In this document: piece by piece, positions 9,062 to 18,348 of the stretch
Layout: every line of letters begins with the position of its first letter
How positions within the stretch are numbered: position 1 is the first letter of the stretch
IMG/VR virus record: IMGVR_UViG_3300044695_001575
Location: 1-40,147 of that record
Strand: one strand, 5' to 3'
DNA: 40,147 nucleotides
From: a virus
The notes under the pieces: generated by a model
What the model was told of the DNA's origin: nothing
Seen by the model: the letters and a program-made list of their open reading frames with translations, nothing else
The model's database searches: none
Position numbers and translations under genes: made by a program

Positions 9062-9651
9062 TATACTTCCTCAAGTTCTACTGAGATATTCCAAAAATCA
9101 AAATTAGATCCACCACGTTTTACTATATTAAAATTAAATGAAGAAAAATAAACTTCAACAATATCATTGTATTGATTAAGATGATCATATTCATCGTTTT
9201 GTCCATCAAACTTATCATGTCTATCGTATGCCATAAACATATAGAATGACCCAGGATGCTCTTCATACCACTTTACTATATCTACACCTCCTGCACCACC
9301 GTCAGCGGTATATTCAGTTAAACCAGATACTGGATTTCCATAAGCATTATAATTTGGATTACCACTATATGATCTAGATGGAAGCATTTCCCAATCCCAA
9401 GAAATAGCAAGTTTATCTGCTATATGATATGAACGCATATTTCCATTAATCATTCTTTTTCTATTTTCAATTCTATTTTGAGACATTGATATTTCTCTAC
9501 GATTATGATCTGACAATATAATAAAATCTTCAAATTCATTACCCTGTGGAACTACGATTCCACCACTAACACTTCCACTATTGTTTGACCACGCAATAGC
9601 CTGGGGTCTACTATAAGCCCATCTATTTTGCATATATACGCTTGTTGCCAT
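9061..9651 (-). CDS. Probable distal tail protein or minor tail protein
   Basis: This 196-residue protein lies directly after the tape measure, the usual place of the distal tail (Dit-like) protein, and shares one base with each neighbour. It starts MATSVYMQNRWAYSRPQAIAW. Its middle is basic and polar (ILSDHNRREISMSQNRIENR) and its end is beta-rich (VEVYFSSFNFNIVKRGG, WNISVELEEV). These are consistent with a ring-forming beta-barrel protein linking tube and tip. No catalytic site is visible. The role is inferred mainly from gene order. Confidence 0.55.
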   Translation of the reverse strand: MATSVYMQNRWAYSRPQAIAWSNNSGSVSGGIVVPQGNEFEDFIILSDHNRREISMSQNRIENRKRMINGNMRSYHIADKLAISWDWEMLPSRSYSGNPNYNAYGNPVSGLTEYTADGGAGGVDIVKWYEEHPGSFYMFMAYDRHDKFDGQNDEYDHLNQYNDIVEVYFSSFNFNIVKRGGSNFDFWNISVELEEV

Positions 9652-12600
9652 TAGTATCTATTTCCCCTTACGCCTCTATCTTGGGTCATTTTAATTTTAT
9701 TAATAACCACATTTGCTATTTCATTTGCAGAAGAATTAGTATCTGCAACATTTACATTGACACTATAATTATACATTGGTGCACTTATATTTGAAACGTT
9801 TGATGTGGCTAATACTGGAGATGCATCCATATCACCAGAATTCATATTTGGAAACACATTTCCATTTAAAGCCTCTAGAAGAGGCAAATTAGCCTGTGTA
9901 ACAGATTTCCTTACTACGAACTCACCTGGTGTTAAAAGTGCTGGTACCTTGTCTGTAATGCCTACTCCAGGCACCATAGAGCCAACTGCGTACTTCTTCA
10001 TCTTTCCACCATAGTTCATTCCTGGTGCTTGCTCTTTAGACCCTTTATAATTTACCATTCCACCCATCATATATTTCATAATGCCACCATACATTGCATT
10101 TCTAGTTGGAACCTTTGCTCGGTCAATTACCTTAAGTGCATTATTTTTTGCATTTTCTATATTAGAAATACCAGTTGCAATAGCATCTTTTGCAGATTTA
10201 AAACTTGCATATATATCTGCACCTGCTGCTACAAGGCCTGTTTTTCTATCTCCCCATAATGAAGATATGCCACTCATAAATGATAAAGAGTTAGATGCTT
10301 CAGTTTCTGCTTTTTTAAACAATGCTGCAGATAGTTTGAAAGAATTACCAACTGATTGTGTATGGCCTGCTAATTCTTGTATTGATTTTTGAGATGTTTG
10401 AACTGCTGATGTTATTTCAACTGAAATTGTTGAAAGGTCAATACCTAATTCTTTAGATAATCCACTAAATGCTCCAGCACCTTGTATGTTAGATACGCCA
10501 AGGGTTGTACCCATTGATTGTGCTTGAGTTAATAGCATATCTCTTTGAGTTCTATTGGCACTATTTCTTATCTGGCCAACAACGGACATTAATTGAGACA
10601 GTGTTTGAATTTTAAATTGTTTTTCTGCCAATGCGGTTTTTTCTTTTTCAAGTTCTACAAGTTTTTCTTGTTGTGCATTTATTTGATCTTGTATTTGAAC
10701 TCTTGTCATTAATTTTCCATTTATTTCTTCTGTAATATTGTTAATGTCTATTTGTTGTTGTTCTTCTAATGCTAGTTTTGCATCTTCTAATTGATACCCC
10801 GCTGCTGTTGAAGTCATCTCTGCTGCTGCCTTTGCGGCTGCACCAAAGTCTCCAGATGTTAAAGCACCTGCTAAATCTACTTGATTTTTTTGTTGTTGTG
10901 CAACTCTTGCATTTACTCTTTGAACTTCATCAAGAACTTTTACCCTATCTTCATATCTTTTATTAATAACACTTTCTTTATCACTTATTTTCTTTAAAGA
11001 CTTTTCATAATCATTAATTTTATCTTGAATTGGTTTAATGCTAGTTCTTTCTAATTGTTTAATTTGTGATTCAATAAGTGACGAAGATATATTAAGTGTA
11101 TCTGCTAATCTTTGATTTTCATCTTTTAATGTTTCAGTAGTCATTGCAGCAATTCTTTGTTCTTCATTAAGTGCCTTAATTGATTTTATTTGTTTTCCAA
11201 TTGCTTGCTCACTTAATTGAACTGCCTCTAATTGATCTAGTTGTGCGGCTGCTGCTGGGTCTAATCCTTTCATCTTAAGTTCTAGCAATGCTTTTAAATA
11301 TTCAAGTGCACTTACAGATCTTTGTTGTTCCTCATCGTCACCTTTTGGAATAGTTGTGTCTGATATAACATTTCCAGCAGGTATCAAACTTTTTCTAATA
11401 TCTGCTGCTTGATCTTTTAATTTATTGTACTGCACTGCCTCATAATCTTTAATTCCGCCCACTTCAAGTGCTTTTATTTCTGATTCTATATCATCAAGTT
11501 CTGTTGATGCTGTTGAAAAAGTTGCTATAAAATTAGCAACCTTTGTTGGGTCTCCAGATATTTTTGACCACAGTATTGCAAAATTTGCCAAATCTTCTTG
11601 ACCAATAACTCCAGAATTTACCATAAAACTATACTGCTCATCTAGAGAACCAAGTGATTTTAATTTTTTCTCTAATGCGGTAATTTGTAAAATATCTGTT
11701 TTATCAATTCCTTCAACCACAACTTCTTTACCTATAACGTCTGGAAATGTATTTATAGCCTCTAGCCCTAACTTATAATTTTTTAATTCTTCATCAGTCA
11801 TACCTACAGTATTAATATCAAGAACTACACTTATTAAACTAGGTATGTTTTGTACTTGACTTAGTAAAGGTATTAATCTTTTTACTTCGGTAGCACCTAT
11901 TTCTTCATATACAAGTTTAAATGTTTTTTGTTGTGTTTCATCCATACTTAAAAATGTTTGACCAATTTCTAAAGCAGTTTTTTCACCAAGCAATGAAAAA
12001 TCAAGATTAAATATCCTATCATAAATAATTTGTCCTCCTGCAGTACCCCTCATTTCTTGTGCTAAAATTCCTGCAATTCCTGGATCTATTGCACCAGTTG
12101 CTACAGATATTCTAAGGTTTGCGTTTGCAGTAGTTCCTTTTTTTGTTGCTTCTAAAAATGCTTTAACATATGGATTGTCTCCATATAAAGAAGTAATTTG
12201 CACTCCTAATGCTTCAAAAGAATTTTGCTGTACACGGTTAAACTGTTCTATGTCTGCTACATTGTTTTTTAATCTAGATTGCAATGTTATCAATTGCTCA
12301 TTTAATCTTTTAATGTCTCTTTCAGCATTTCTAAACATAGTTCCAGAATTTCCAGTACCACCCTGATTTCTTTCCATTACTATTTTTTGTCTTTCAATTT
12401 GTTCTTGAATTCTTTTTATTTGATCTTCTGTTTGAGTTTTTTGTCTATCTGAATAACTTCCAGTTGCTGGAGCGTAATCTTGTGCAAATTTCATTCTTTG
12501 CTGTTCTAACTTTTGTTCAAGTATAGATGTTTTACTTGCTTTTGCTTGTTCTAATTCTGCTGCTCTAGAAAAATCTTTTGCATCTTTTGCTTTTTTTATT

Positions 12601-15600
12601 AAGGCATCATATTGTAAACTTACAGTTGCAAGGTTTTGTTTTTGTGCTTCAATAGAAGCAAGATTAAACACTGTAAGTTCTCCGATAGCACGTTTTGCTT
12701 CATCGGCACGACCAGACCAAAATTCAGAAATTTTTCCAAGGGATGTCGACAACTCATCAACTCTATCTTGTGCAATTGCTACCTGCTTTTCCGCATTACT
12801 ATTTAACTGAAGTGCAACTTCTAAAGGATCTTTAGATAGATTTTCTCCATTAGGTCCAACTATTCCAGTCATTCTTGCATATATAGAAACACCAAGTTCC
12901 ATATCTTTTAAGTTTTCTCCTAGAGCATAAGCAATTGACTGTGCTTGATCCTGTGTCATAATTCCACTAGCAACGGCTTGTGCTAATTTTGTTGCCACCA
13001 AGTCTCTTGTTCTAGCAGAGTTTCCTTTTGCATCTTTTCTAATTTTTTGAACTTCATCAACAAAGACTTTGCCTTGTTCTGACTCTAAAAAGTTTTTTCC
13101 TTCAGTAAGCATTTTACTCATAGGGGCAGTTGCCTCACCCATGTTCTTTACCATTTTTTCATAATTACTTTTTGTTCCAAAATAAGAACCTAATTCTTTA
13201 ATTGTTTTTGCAGTAAAGGTCATGGCATTTCCTAATTCAACACCCTTTTTAACCTGTGCTTCGTTTGATTTATGTACTGCATAAAGTGATCCAACAACTG
13301 CTATTCCTGCTACTGCTATTAAAGATTTTGTTCCAACAATCATACTTGAAGCCATACTTATTGCTAATCCAGCATACATAAATTTATTTGCAAGTTCATT
13401 TCCTCCACCAGACATAACTGCGGCCATCATTGCAACACTTCCCATTGCACCAGACGCCACAGATGTTCTTCCTGCAAATTTAGCAATAGAATTTGTTGCT
13501 TTATTTGTTTGAATAGCATAAGACTCTGCGGCTTTAGCAGCAACTATGTTTGCTTTTACTGCTATGTTTTCAGCAGCAAATTGACCCCTAGCGTTTCTAA
13601 ATCTAACTTTTCCAGAAGGATCTTGAGTAATTCTATATCCTGGATTCATGTCTTTTTGTTCATATGCATTAAGTCCAGTTGCGTATTGTGCAACCGCACC
13701 TTTATTTATGCTTTGTAAAAATGGTGCATATTTTTGAGAAGCATCTTTATTAATAACAAATTCTCCAGGAGTTAGCAATGCTGGAACAGTATCTCCATTT
13801 CCAGATCCAGGAACTTTTCCACCCTTGGCCATTTTTTTAGGATTAGTTCTTACTGCTTTTTGTGCGTTTAGTGCTGGCCTCATTTGTGATCCTATAGATG
13901 AAGCAAGTCTTTGTTGATAACCTAAAGCAAGAACTAACTCTGAATTCATCAATTTTAATTGTCTTGTAACTGAAGGAAGTATTCCTGCTTGTGCTCTAAG
14001 TGCGGTGTTAGCAGAATCTGTAGAAATTGATAATTGTTTTGCTGCGTCAGCAGATTTTAATTCTTCTAAACTTGCATAATTTGCTGATTGACCAATAAGT
14101 TTTAATGCTTGAGGTAATCCCCCAGTAAGCATTCCTTTTCCAACTAATGCAAAATTTTGACCAAATTTAAGAAGTTGTCCTATAAGGTTAAATAGTAAAC
14201 CACTAAACATTAAGAATGTAGGAACAATAAATCCTACAATGATAGTTCCCAATCCTAATATTTTTTTAATACCATCTGGAAGATTCATAAATGCATTAGC
14301 AACTGCTGTTGCAAATTTTACAAATGGAGTTGCTATTCTAACAAACATTTCTCCAATAGGGGCTATTGATAATTTAAATTCTTCCATTGCGGCTTTTAAT
14401 TTAGTTCCATATGCCTCTTCAATTCTTGATAATTCTCGTGCTGATAGATTTGCAAGTTCAGCGGTAGAATATCCCATAAGGTTCATAACCTGTGCTGCTT
14501 GAGAACCTTCTCTTCCAATGTTTTCAAACAATGCACCTAGTCTTGCGTATTGATATTTTCCAAATACTTTTTCTAATGCTTGTTGTCTAGAAAATTGATC
14601 TAATCCTTGCAACGCTTTTCCAAAATCCATAACTAGGCCCATTAAATCGCCTCTATTTTTTTGAATAATAGAGTCTAAGTTTATATTAAATGAACCTAAA
14701 GTTTCAGTCGCTGCTTTGGTTGGATTAACTAATGATGCCAATCCTGACTTTAATGCGTTAGCACCTTGTTCTGCAGATACTCCGCCTTCTTGCATTGCTG
14801 CTAAAAATACTGTTAAATCTTTTACATCTCCACCAAGTCCTTTAATAACTGGTGCAACACGAGGTATGGCTTGAGAAATATCTTCTAAACTTACTACTGT
14901 TTGGTTTTCTACTGCGTTTAAAAAATCTATTGTTGAAGCAAGTTCATTTCCACTAATTCTAAAAGCACTTTGTAAAGCAATGGTTGCTTTCAATGCTGTA
15001 TTTTGTTCCATTTGACCAAGAGTTGCTAACCTTGTTGCTTGAATTACTGCATCTCTTAATTCAACATCTTGTCTACCCGCTGCTGCTACTTGTCCAGCCA
15101 ATGCAATAGTATCTTTTACTGCTATACCATATTTTGTAAATCCTTGTGCTAATTCCATTACTGAATCTAAGTTTTTTTGAGTTTCTGCTGTTGTTGTAAA
15201 AACATCTCCGTATACTCTTTTAAAATATACTAACTGTTGTTCTAGTTCTATAAAAACTTTTGAAGCAGTGCTTCCCAGTATTACTAAAGGAACAGTAAAT
15301 CCAACCATTAACTGTCTTCCAGCCCACTGGGTGTTTTTACCAAAATTTACTAGTTGCGTTGTTCCTTGTCTAAATAAATTACTTAAAAGTTGTTGTCTTT
15401 GTGCAGCAATTTGAATTTGATCATTGAATGCGGTTACGTTACTAATTCTTAATGATTCTTGAAAGCCTTTGCTTGATTTTCCAGCAGTAACCAAACTACT
15501 AGATAGGACCCTTGCTCTTTCGTTTGCTAAATCTAAAACTCTACCCGCACTAGTTCCATTTTTTACAAATTTTGCATCAAAGTATTGAGATAAAGTTCCT

Positions 15601-15854
15601 CTTCCTCTTTGTAGGGTTTTGTCTAAAATAGAAGCACTAGTTCTAACTTTTTCAAATTCTGCTGAAAAAAGTTTTGTTTGTGATGCTGCAGCCTGCAAAT
15701 CGTTTGCAATATTTTTTATACCAGAAAGTTGTCTTCTGTTTGATAAATTTGCAGCAGCATTAAAAGCATTTAATTGTTGGGTTAAACCTTTAATAGCATT
15801 TTTAGCCTGAACAACATCGGCATTAATATGTATATTGGCGTTTACATCAGCCAT
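9651..15854 (-). CDS. Tail tape measure protein
   Basis: At 2067 residues this is the largest gene of the window. Residues about 170-500 show the phage tape-measure core (FIELEQQLVYFKRVYGDV... ALAGQVAAAGRQ... AVENQTVVSLEDISQAIPRVAP... GVSAEQGANALKSGL). Hydrophobic stretches occur near 540-570 (IIVGFIVPTFLMFSGLLF) and 800-870. Long coiled-coil-like stretches lie between about 1080-1250 and 1480-1760. VPALLTPGEFV occurs twice, near residues 685 and 1975, each after a Gly/Lys-rich stretch. Tape measures set tail length and are ejected into the host envelope. The ribosome-binding site GAGGAGGT lies upstream of the ATG, inside the end of the chaperone frame. Confidence 0.93.
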   Translation of the reverse strand: MADVNANIHINADVVQAKNAIKGLTQQLNAFNAAANLSNRRQLSGIKNIANDLQAAASQTKLFSAEFEKVRTSASILDKTLQRGRGTLSQYFDAKFVKNGTSAGRVLDLANERARVLSSSLVTAGKSSKGFQESLRISNVTAFNDQIQIAAQRQQLLSNLFRQGTTQLVNFGKNTQWAGRQLMVGFTVPLVILGSTASKVFIELEQQLVYFKRVYGDVFTTTAETQKNLDSVMELAQGFTKYGIAVKDTIALAGQVAAAGRQDVELRDAVIQATRLATLGQMEQNTALKATIALQSAFRISGNELASTIDFLNAVENQTVVSLEDISQAIPRVAPVIKGLGGDVKDLTVFLAAMQEGGVSAEQGANALKSGLASLVNPTKAATETLGSFNINLDSIIQKNRGDLMGLVMDFGKALQGLDQFSRQQALEKVFGKYQYARLGALFENIGREGSQAAQVMNLMGYSTAELANLSARELSRIEEAYGTKLKAAMEEFKLSIAPIGEMFVRIATPFVKFATAVANAFMNLPDGIKKILGLGTIIVGFIVPTFLMFSGLLFNLIGQLLKFGQNFALVGKGMLTGGLPQALKLIGQSANYASLEELKSADAAKQLSISTDSANTALRAQAGILPSVTRQLKLMNSELVLALGYQQRLASSIGSQMRPALNAQKAVRTNPKKMAKGGKVPGSGNGDTVPALLTPGEFVINKDASQKYAPFLQSINKGAVAQYATGLNAYEQKDMNPGYRITQDPSGKVRFRNARGQFAAENIAVKANIVAAKAAESYAIQTNKATNSIAKFAGRTSVASGAMGSVAMMAAVMSGGGNELANKFMYAGLAISMASSMIVGTKSLIAVAGIAVVGSLYAVHKSNEAQVKKGVELGNAMTFTAKTIKELGSYFGTKSNYEKMVKNMGEATAPMSKMLTEGKNFLESEQGKVFVDEVQKIRKDAKGNSARTRDLVATKLAQAVASGIMTQDQAQSIAYALGENLKDMELGVSIYARMTGIVGPNGENLSKDPLEVALQLNSNAEKQVAIAQDRVDELSTSLGKISEFWSGRADEAKRAIGELTVFNLASIEAQKQNLATVSLQYDALIKKAKDAKDFSRAAELEQAKASKTSILEQKLEQQRMKFAQDYAPATGSYSDRQKTQTEDQIKRIQEQIERQKIVMERNQGGTGNSGTMFRNAERDIKRLNEQLITLQSRLKNNVADIEQFNRVQQNSFEALGVQITSLYGDNPYVKAFLEATKKGTTANANLRISVATGAIDPGIAGILAQEMRGTAGGQIIYDRIFNLDFSLLGEKTALEIGQTFLSMDETQQKTFKLVYEEIGATEVKRLIPLLSQVQNIPSLISVVLDINTVGMTDEELKNYKLGLEAINTFPDVIGKEVVVEGIDKTDILQITALEKKLKSLGSLDEQYSFMVNSGVIGQEDLANFAILWSKISGDPTKVANFIATFSTASTELDDIESEIKALEVGGIKDYEAVQYNKLKDQAADIRKSLIPAGNVISDTTIPKGDDEEQQRSVSALEYLKALLELKMKGLDPAAAAQLDQLEAVQLSEQAIGKQIKSIKALNEEQRIAAMTTETLKDENQRLADTLNISSSLIESQIKQLERTSIKPIQDKINDYEKSLKKISDKESVINKRYEDRVKVLDEVQRVNARVAQQQKNQVDLAGALTSGDFGAAAKAAAEMTSTAAGYQLEDAKLALEEQQQIDINNITEEINGKLMTRVQIQDQINAQQEKLVELEKEKTALAEKQFKIQTLSQLMSVVGQIRNSANRTQRDMLLTQAQSMGTTLGVSNIQGAGAFSGLSKELGIDLSTISVEITSAVQTSQKSIQELAGHTQSVGNSFKLSAALFKKAETEASNSLSFMSGISSLWGDRKTGLVAAGADIYASFKSAKDAIATGISNIENAKNNALKVIDRAKVPTRNAMYGGIMKYMMGGMVNYKGSKEQAPGMNYGGKMKKYAVGSMVPGVGITDKVPALLTPGEFVVRKSVTQANLPLLEALNGNVFPNMNSGDMDASPVLATSNVSNISAPMYNYSVNVNVADTNSSANEIANVVINKIKMTQDRGVRGNRY

Positions 15855-15859
15855 TTATT

Positions 15860-16199
15860 TTATACCTCCTCATAGTCAAGACCTTCACCTATTCCAAAAC
15901 CAGCACGCTTTGCTGAGTGCCCTTGTAATGAAACGATGTCTTCTGGGTCAGACGTCTTGCCTTTGCTAAACGCTTTAGCCTTTATTCTTTCCCACTCTTC
16001 TTGACCCTTAGAAGAATTCTTATCAAGGTCTACACCTTGCATCGCTGCTAAGAATTTTTTATCTTCATACTCAGATTTTCTTTTTGATCTAAGTACCTCA
16101 AATAATTCTGGCATTGATAGAGACTCTTCTAAGTCTTGATAGTCTTTCCAGTTTCCTAGTAAGAATATCTCTGACTCTACCTCGGCAAGTTCTAAATCT
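15860..16199 (-). CDS. Tail assembly chaperone, -1 frameshift extension (gpGT-type)
   Basis: This frame has no good start of its own close to the chaperone gene; read back from 16114 it stays open up to the end of that gene. Read through a -1 shift at the lysine codon near 16198-16200 it continues DLELAEVESEIFLLGNWKD and then PELFEVLRSKR and FLAAMQGVDLD. This is the pattern of the second half of actinophage tail chaperones. The fused product would be about 222 residues. In lambda the fused protein (gpGT) recruits the tape measure and tail tube subunits. If an independent product is made, the first ATG is at 16112-16114. The extension ends 6 bases before the tape-measure ATG. Confidence 0.85.
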
Positions 16200-16527
16200 T
16201 TCCAGGACCTGCCGTTAGAAGGTTTGGGGAGTCACCGTTAAAGGTAATTCCAGATGCTACTTCAATTATTTTATAAATTGATGGTAGATCAATTACATCT
16301 TCTAACTTTTCCTTATCTTCTGAAAGTTCTGGTTTGTATTGCTTCATTGCCACCTGTACGCATTCTAATAATACGTCCATTGATTTAACATTATCTTCTG
16401 CTACGTCACTAATTTTTTCAAATGTCTTCATAAATTCACGAAGAATCGAAATCTTTAAAGGACGTAAACTTAGTTTTGTTCCATCCAATAACTCTATATT
16501 TACTATCTCATAAACACTTGTTGCCAT
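16192..16527 (-). CDS. Tail assembly chaperone (gpG-type)
   Basis: This protein of about 111 residues is encoded between the major tail protein and the tape measure, the standard place for the chaperone. It has a beta start (VYEIVNIELLDGTKLSLRPL) and then helices (ILREFMKTFEKI, LLECVQVAMKQYKP, LPSIYKIIEVASG). I place the start at ATG 16525-16527 rather than the preceding TTG because AAGGAGG sits 6 bases upstream of the ATG. The stop TAG at 16192-16194 follows a slippery-looking GGA AAG pair, allowing a minority of ribosomes to enter the -1 frame. An extended -10 promoter and a terminator lie just upstream, so dosage may be set separately from the major tail gene. Confidence 0.85.
   Translation of the reverse strand: MATSVYEIVNIELLDGTKLSLRPLKISILREFMKTFEKISDVAEDNVKSMDVLLECVQVAMKQYKPELSEDKEKLEDVIDLPSIYKIIEVASGITFNGDSPNLLTAGPGKI
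16198..16204 (-). other. Probable -1 ribosomal frameshift site of the tail chaperone genes
   Basis: On the minus strand the bases read T GGA AAG (zero frame GGA AAG, then ATT TAG). Lambda uses G GGA AAG at the same place. The AAG codon can re-pair as AAA after a -1 slip, but the GGA codon would re-pair on TGG with a first-position mismatch, so the site is weaker than lambda's. The two frames flanking it encode the two halves of the chaperone, which makes the slip position almost certain even though the heptamer is not canonical. Confidence 0.7.
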
Positions 16528-16555
16528 CAAAAGCCTCCTTAAGACTCTAATAAAA

Positions 16556-16564
16556 ATTATAGCA
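16556..16564 (-). promoter_or_regulatory. Extended -10 promoter before the tail chaperone gene
   Basis: Read on the minus strand this is TGC TATAAT, a perfect -10 hexamer with the TGn extension. No good -35 hexamer lies at the usual distance, as expected for extended -10 promoters. It lies just downstream of the terminator that ends the major tail protein transcript and about 30 bases before the chaperone ATG, so it would restart transcription into the chaperone and tape-measure genes. Confidence 0.5.
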
Positions 16565-16565
16565 C

Positions 16566-16591
16566 AAAACCCACCCTCAAACGAGAGTGGG
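16566..16591 (-). terminator. Rho-independent terminator after the major tail protein gene
   Basis: On the minus strand CCCACTCTC and GAGGGTGGG form a 9-bp stem (one G-U pair) around a four-base loop GTTT, followed directly by TTTT. The pairing is complete only in minus-strand RNA; the plus strand would have a C-A mismatch, which fixes the direction. It starts about 20 bases after the stop of the major tail protein. Confidence 0.75.
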
Positions 16592-16611
16592 TCAAGTGTT
16601 TATGCTTTGGT

Positions 16612-17259
16612 TTAGATTGTACGATCTACAATCTTTCCATATGATCCATTTGATGCTGAAAGTAAACGGAATGTTACTTCGAACATTGATGGTTCATCAC
16701 GCTTTGCTGAAACTGTTACGTTTTCAATTGATAACGCACGGTTAGCAACGTAGACACGTTCTTTAGTGATTTGTGGGTCACCAGTGCCTGGACCAACTGC
16801 AACGAGAGCACGTTCAACTGGAACATCTCCGATATCTCCAGAAAGGATTTCTAGTGTATCGACTGTTCCATCAGTTGTTAGGTCTGCATCGTCTGCTGCA
16901 ATTGCAGTAACTAGGTTGTCCAAAGTTGCTTCAGCAAATGCTGTTACTAAACTTACGGACATTCCTTGCTTGTACAGACGTGCAACGTCTAGTAATTGAT
17001 CTACTTGAACTTCGCCAAAGTCTGGTTGGAATTGTAATTCCAAACCATTCATGGTGTATCCAACATTTGTAAATGCTGAACAAGCACTCATTACTGTTTT
17101 GAAGTCTGTTGCTCCTGAGAATGCTGGAACACCAGTAGTTGATGCAGATGAGAATCTGTATCCATTAACTGGTGCAAAGTATTCTAGTGAGTCGTCTGCA
17201 ACGAATAATGCTGCTGCACCTACGATGATTTTTTTAGAATCTCCACGAGTATATGCCAT
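16612..17259 (-). CDS. Major tail protein (tail tube subunit)
   Basis: This 215-residue protein begins with AYTRGDSKKIIVGAAALFV. Its beta-rich body contains SSASTTGVPAFSG, YTMNGLELQFQPDFGEVQVDQ and a C-terminal strand region (LSIENVTVSAKRDEPSMFEVTFRLL). Position (after the neck genes, before the chaperones), size and strong expression signals agree with the tail tube protein. A strong GAGGAGG ribosome-binding site precedes the ATG. Codons are visibly richer in C and G than in the surrounding genes, as for the capsid gene, which fits high expression. A terminator follows. Confidence 0.82.
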   Translation of the reverse strand: MAYTRGDSKKIIVGAAALFVADDSLEYFAPVNGYRFSSASTTGVPAFSGATDFKTVMSACSAFTNVGYTMNGLELQFQPDFGEVQVDQLLDVARLYKQGMSVSLVTAFAEATLDNLVTAIAADDADLTTDGTVDTLEILSGDIGDVPVERALVAVGPGTGDPQITKERVYVANRALSIENVTVSAKRDEPSMFEVTFRLLSASNGSYGKIVDRTI

Positions 17260-17307
17260 ATTTTTTTTCCTCCTCTTTTTTTAAAAGTGGGGGCGTTCCT
17301 CAATACA

Positions 17308-17313
17308 ATTATA
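17308..17313 (-). promoter_or_regulatory. Possible -10 box upstream of the major tail protein
   Basis: The minus strand reads TATAAT here, in the 64-base gap before the major tail gene and about 50 bases from its ATG. No convincing -35 hexamer or TGn extension is present, so this is a weak call in an AT-rich sequence. A dedicated promoter would fit the abundant product and the terminator downstream. Confidence 0.3.
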
Positions 17314-17323
17314 TATCTTATTT

Positions 17324-17890
17324 TTATGTAAGACTATCTGGGACTACCTTGTGAAAATCGTACTTTATAACAAAATCTGTGCTAAAAACGCTTCTTTGGA
17401 CATCTAAGTTTGTAGCATCTTCCATGTATGTTACTTGATATAGGTTTATACAATGTAGGAAAAATTTATTGTTTACCCCGTACAATTGTTGAGCGTACTG
17501 GTTTATTTCATCTGCCGCTACATCTTCTCTATCTAGTAAGTCATACATTAATGTTCTTAGGTTTAAAGATCCTACTATTGTTGGGGCAGTAACCTTGATT
17601 AAAGCCTGCATACTCTTTATAGGATAAAAGTATTTCATAGAACCAGTTCTTTGTTTAATAAAGTCATCATATGTAATTAATACATTGTTTGTATCCCATG
17701 AAAAATTGCTAGTATTTTTTGCTACAGATATAGGAAAGATAGGGATGATATTGTATGGTGGCTCAGAATTGTTTTCTTGATTTTGTAATTCTGGATATTC
17801 TGTTTTAGCCTTGTCCCAAAAAAACTTACAAATTGTCAGGGTAGGAGAATCTATCGCTGCTGCGGTGGCATTTGTATCATAAGTAGTCAT
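17324..17890 (-). CDS. Probable tail terminator / tail completion protein
   Basis: This 188-residue protein lies just before the major tail protein in transcription order, where siphoviruses encode the tail terminator. It contains PTLTICKFFWDKAKTEYPEL near the start, a middle region YFYPIKSMQALIKVTAP that fits the mixed alpha/beta fold of this family, and VFSTDFVIKYDFHKVVPDS at the end. It overlaps the preceding gene by one base. The assignment comes from order, size and fold pattern rather than a diagnostic motif. Confidence 0.55.
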   Translation of the reverse strand: MTTYDTNATAAAIDSPTLTICKFFWDKAKTEYPELQNQENNSEPPYNIIPIFPISVAKNTSNFSWDTNNVLITYDDFIKQRTGSMKYFYPIKSMQALIKVTAPTIVGSLNLRTLMYDLLDREDVAADEINQYAQQLYGVNNKFFLHCINLYQVTYMEDATNLDVQRSVFSTDFVIKYDFHKVVPDSLT

Positions 17891-18348
17891 TAGTAGGTTA
17901 CCTCATTTTGTTTTGGAGATCTTTCAATATAGCCTCTATAAAATTTTATTTCGTGGGTATCTCCATAGGAAGCAACAAAGGTCTTTATTTCATATTGAAC
18001 ATTTTTATCTTTAACATCTTTAGTAACAACCTTTCCATTAGAGTCTTTTATGTTAGTAATCAATATTTCGGTAATAGGATAGAATGTTCCATTCTTTTTT
18101 GATTGAACATTGTCGTTTGTTCTTAATAGCATATTTGAGGTAAATTGAACTAGGGAGTTATTTGACTTTAGTTCTCCAGTAAGTGTTTTATCTGACATAG
18201 CAGATATGATTGAGCATTTAATTGTTCTATCGTATACCCAGGATTTTTCAATTACCCCGATAGCATTTTGCTTGCTTTCTGCATAATATATGTCTGCTGA
18301 CATTGGATAATATATGCTATCTAGTTTAGAACTATTTTTTAAAAACAA
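17890..18348 (-). CDS. Probable head-tail stopper protein
   Basis: This 152-residue beta-rich protein is encoded between the adaptor and the tail terminator, the usual slot for the head closure (stopper) protein. It contains DIYYAESKQNAIGVIEKSW and, toward the end, HEIKFYRGYIERSP. No enzyme motif or membrane segment was found. Stopper proteins bind under the portal-adaptor ring and hold packaged DNA. The call depends on gene order. Confidence 0.55.
   Translation of the reverse strand: MFLKNSSKLDSIYYPMSADIYYAESKQNAIGVIEKSWVYDRTIKCSIISAMSDKTLTGELKSNNSLVQFTSNMLLRTNDNVQSKKNGTFYPITEILITNIKDSNGKVVTKDVKDKNVQYEIKTFVASYGDTHEIKFYRGYIERSPKQNEVTY

Noticed and set aside
10029-10392. Plus-strand frames with many Cys, Ile and Phe
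   Set aside because: Antisense of the tape measure; composition reflects reversed Ala/Lys/Ala codons.
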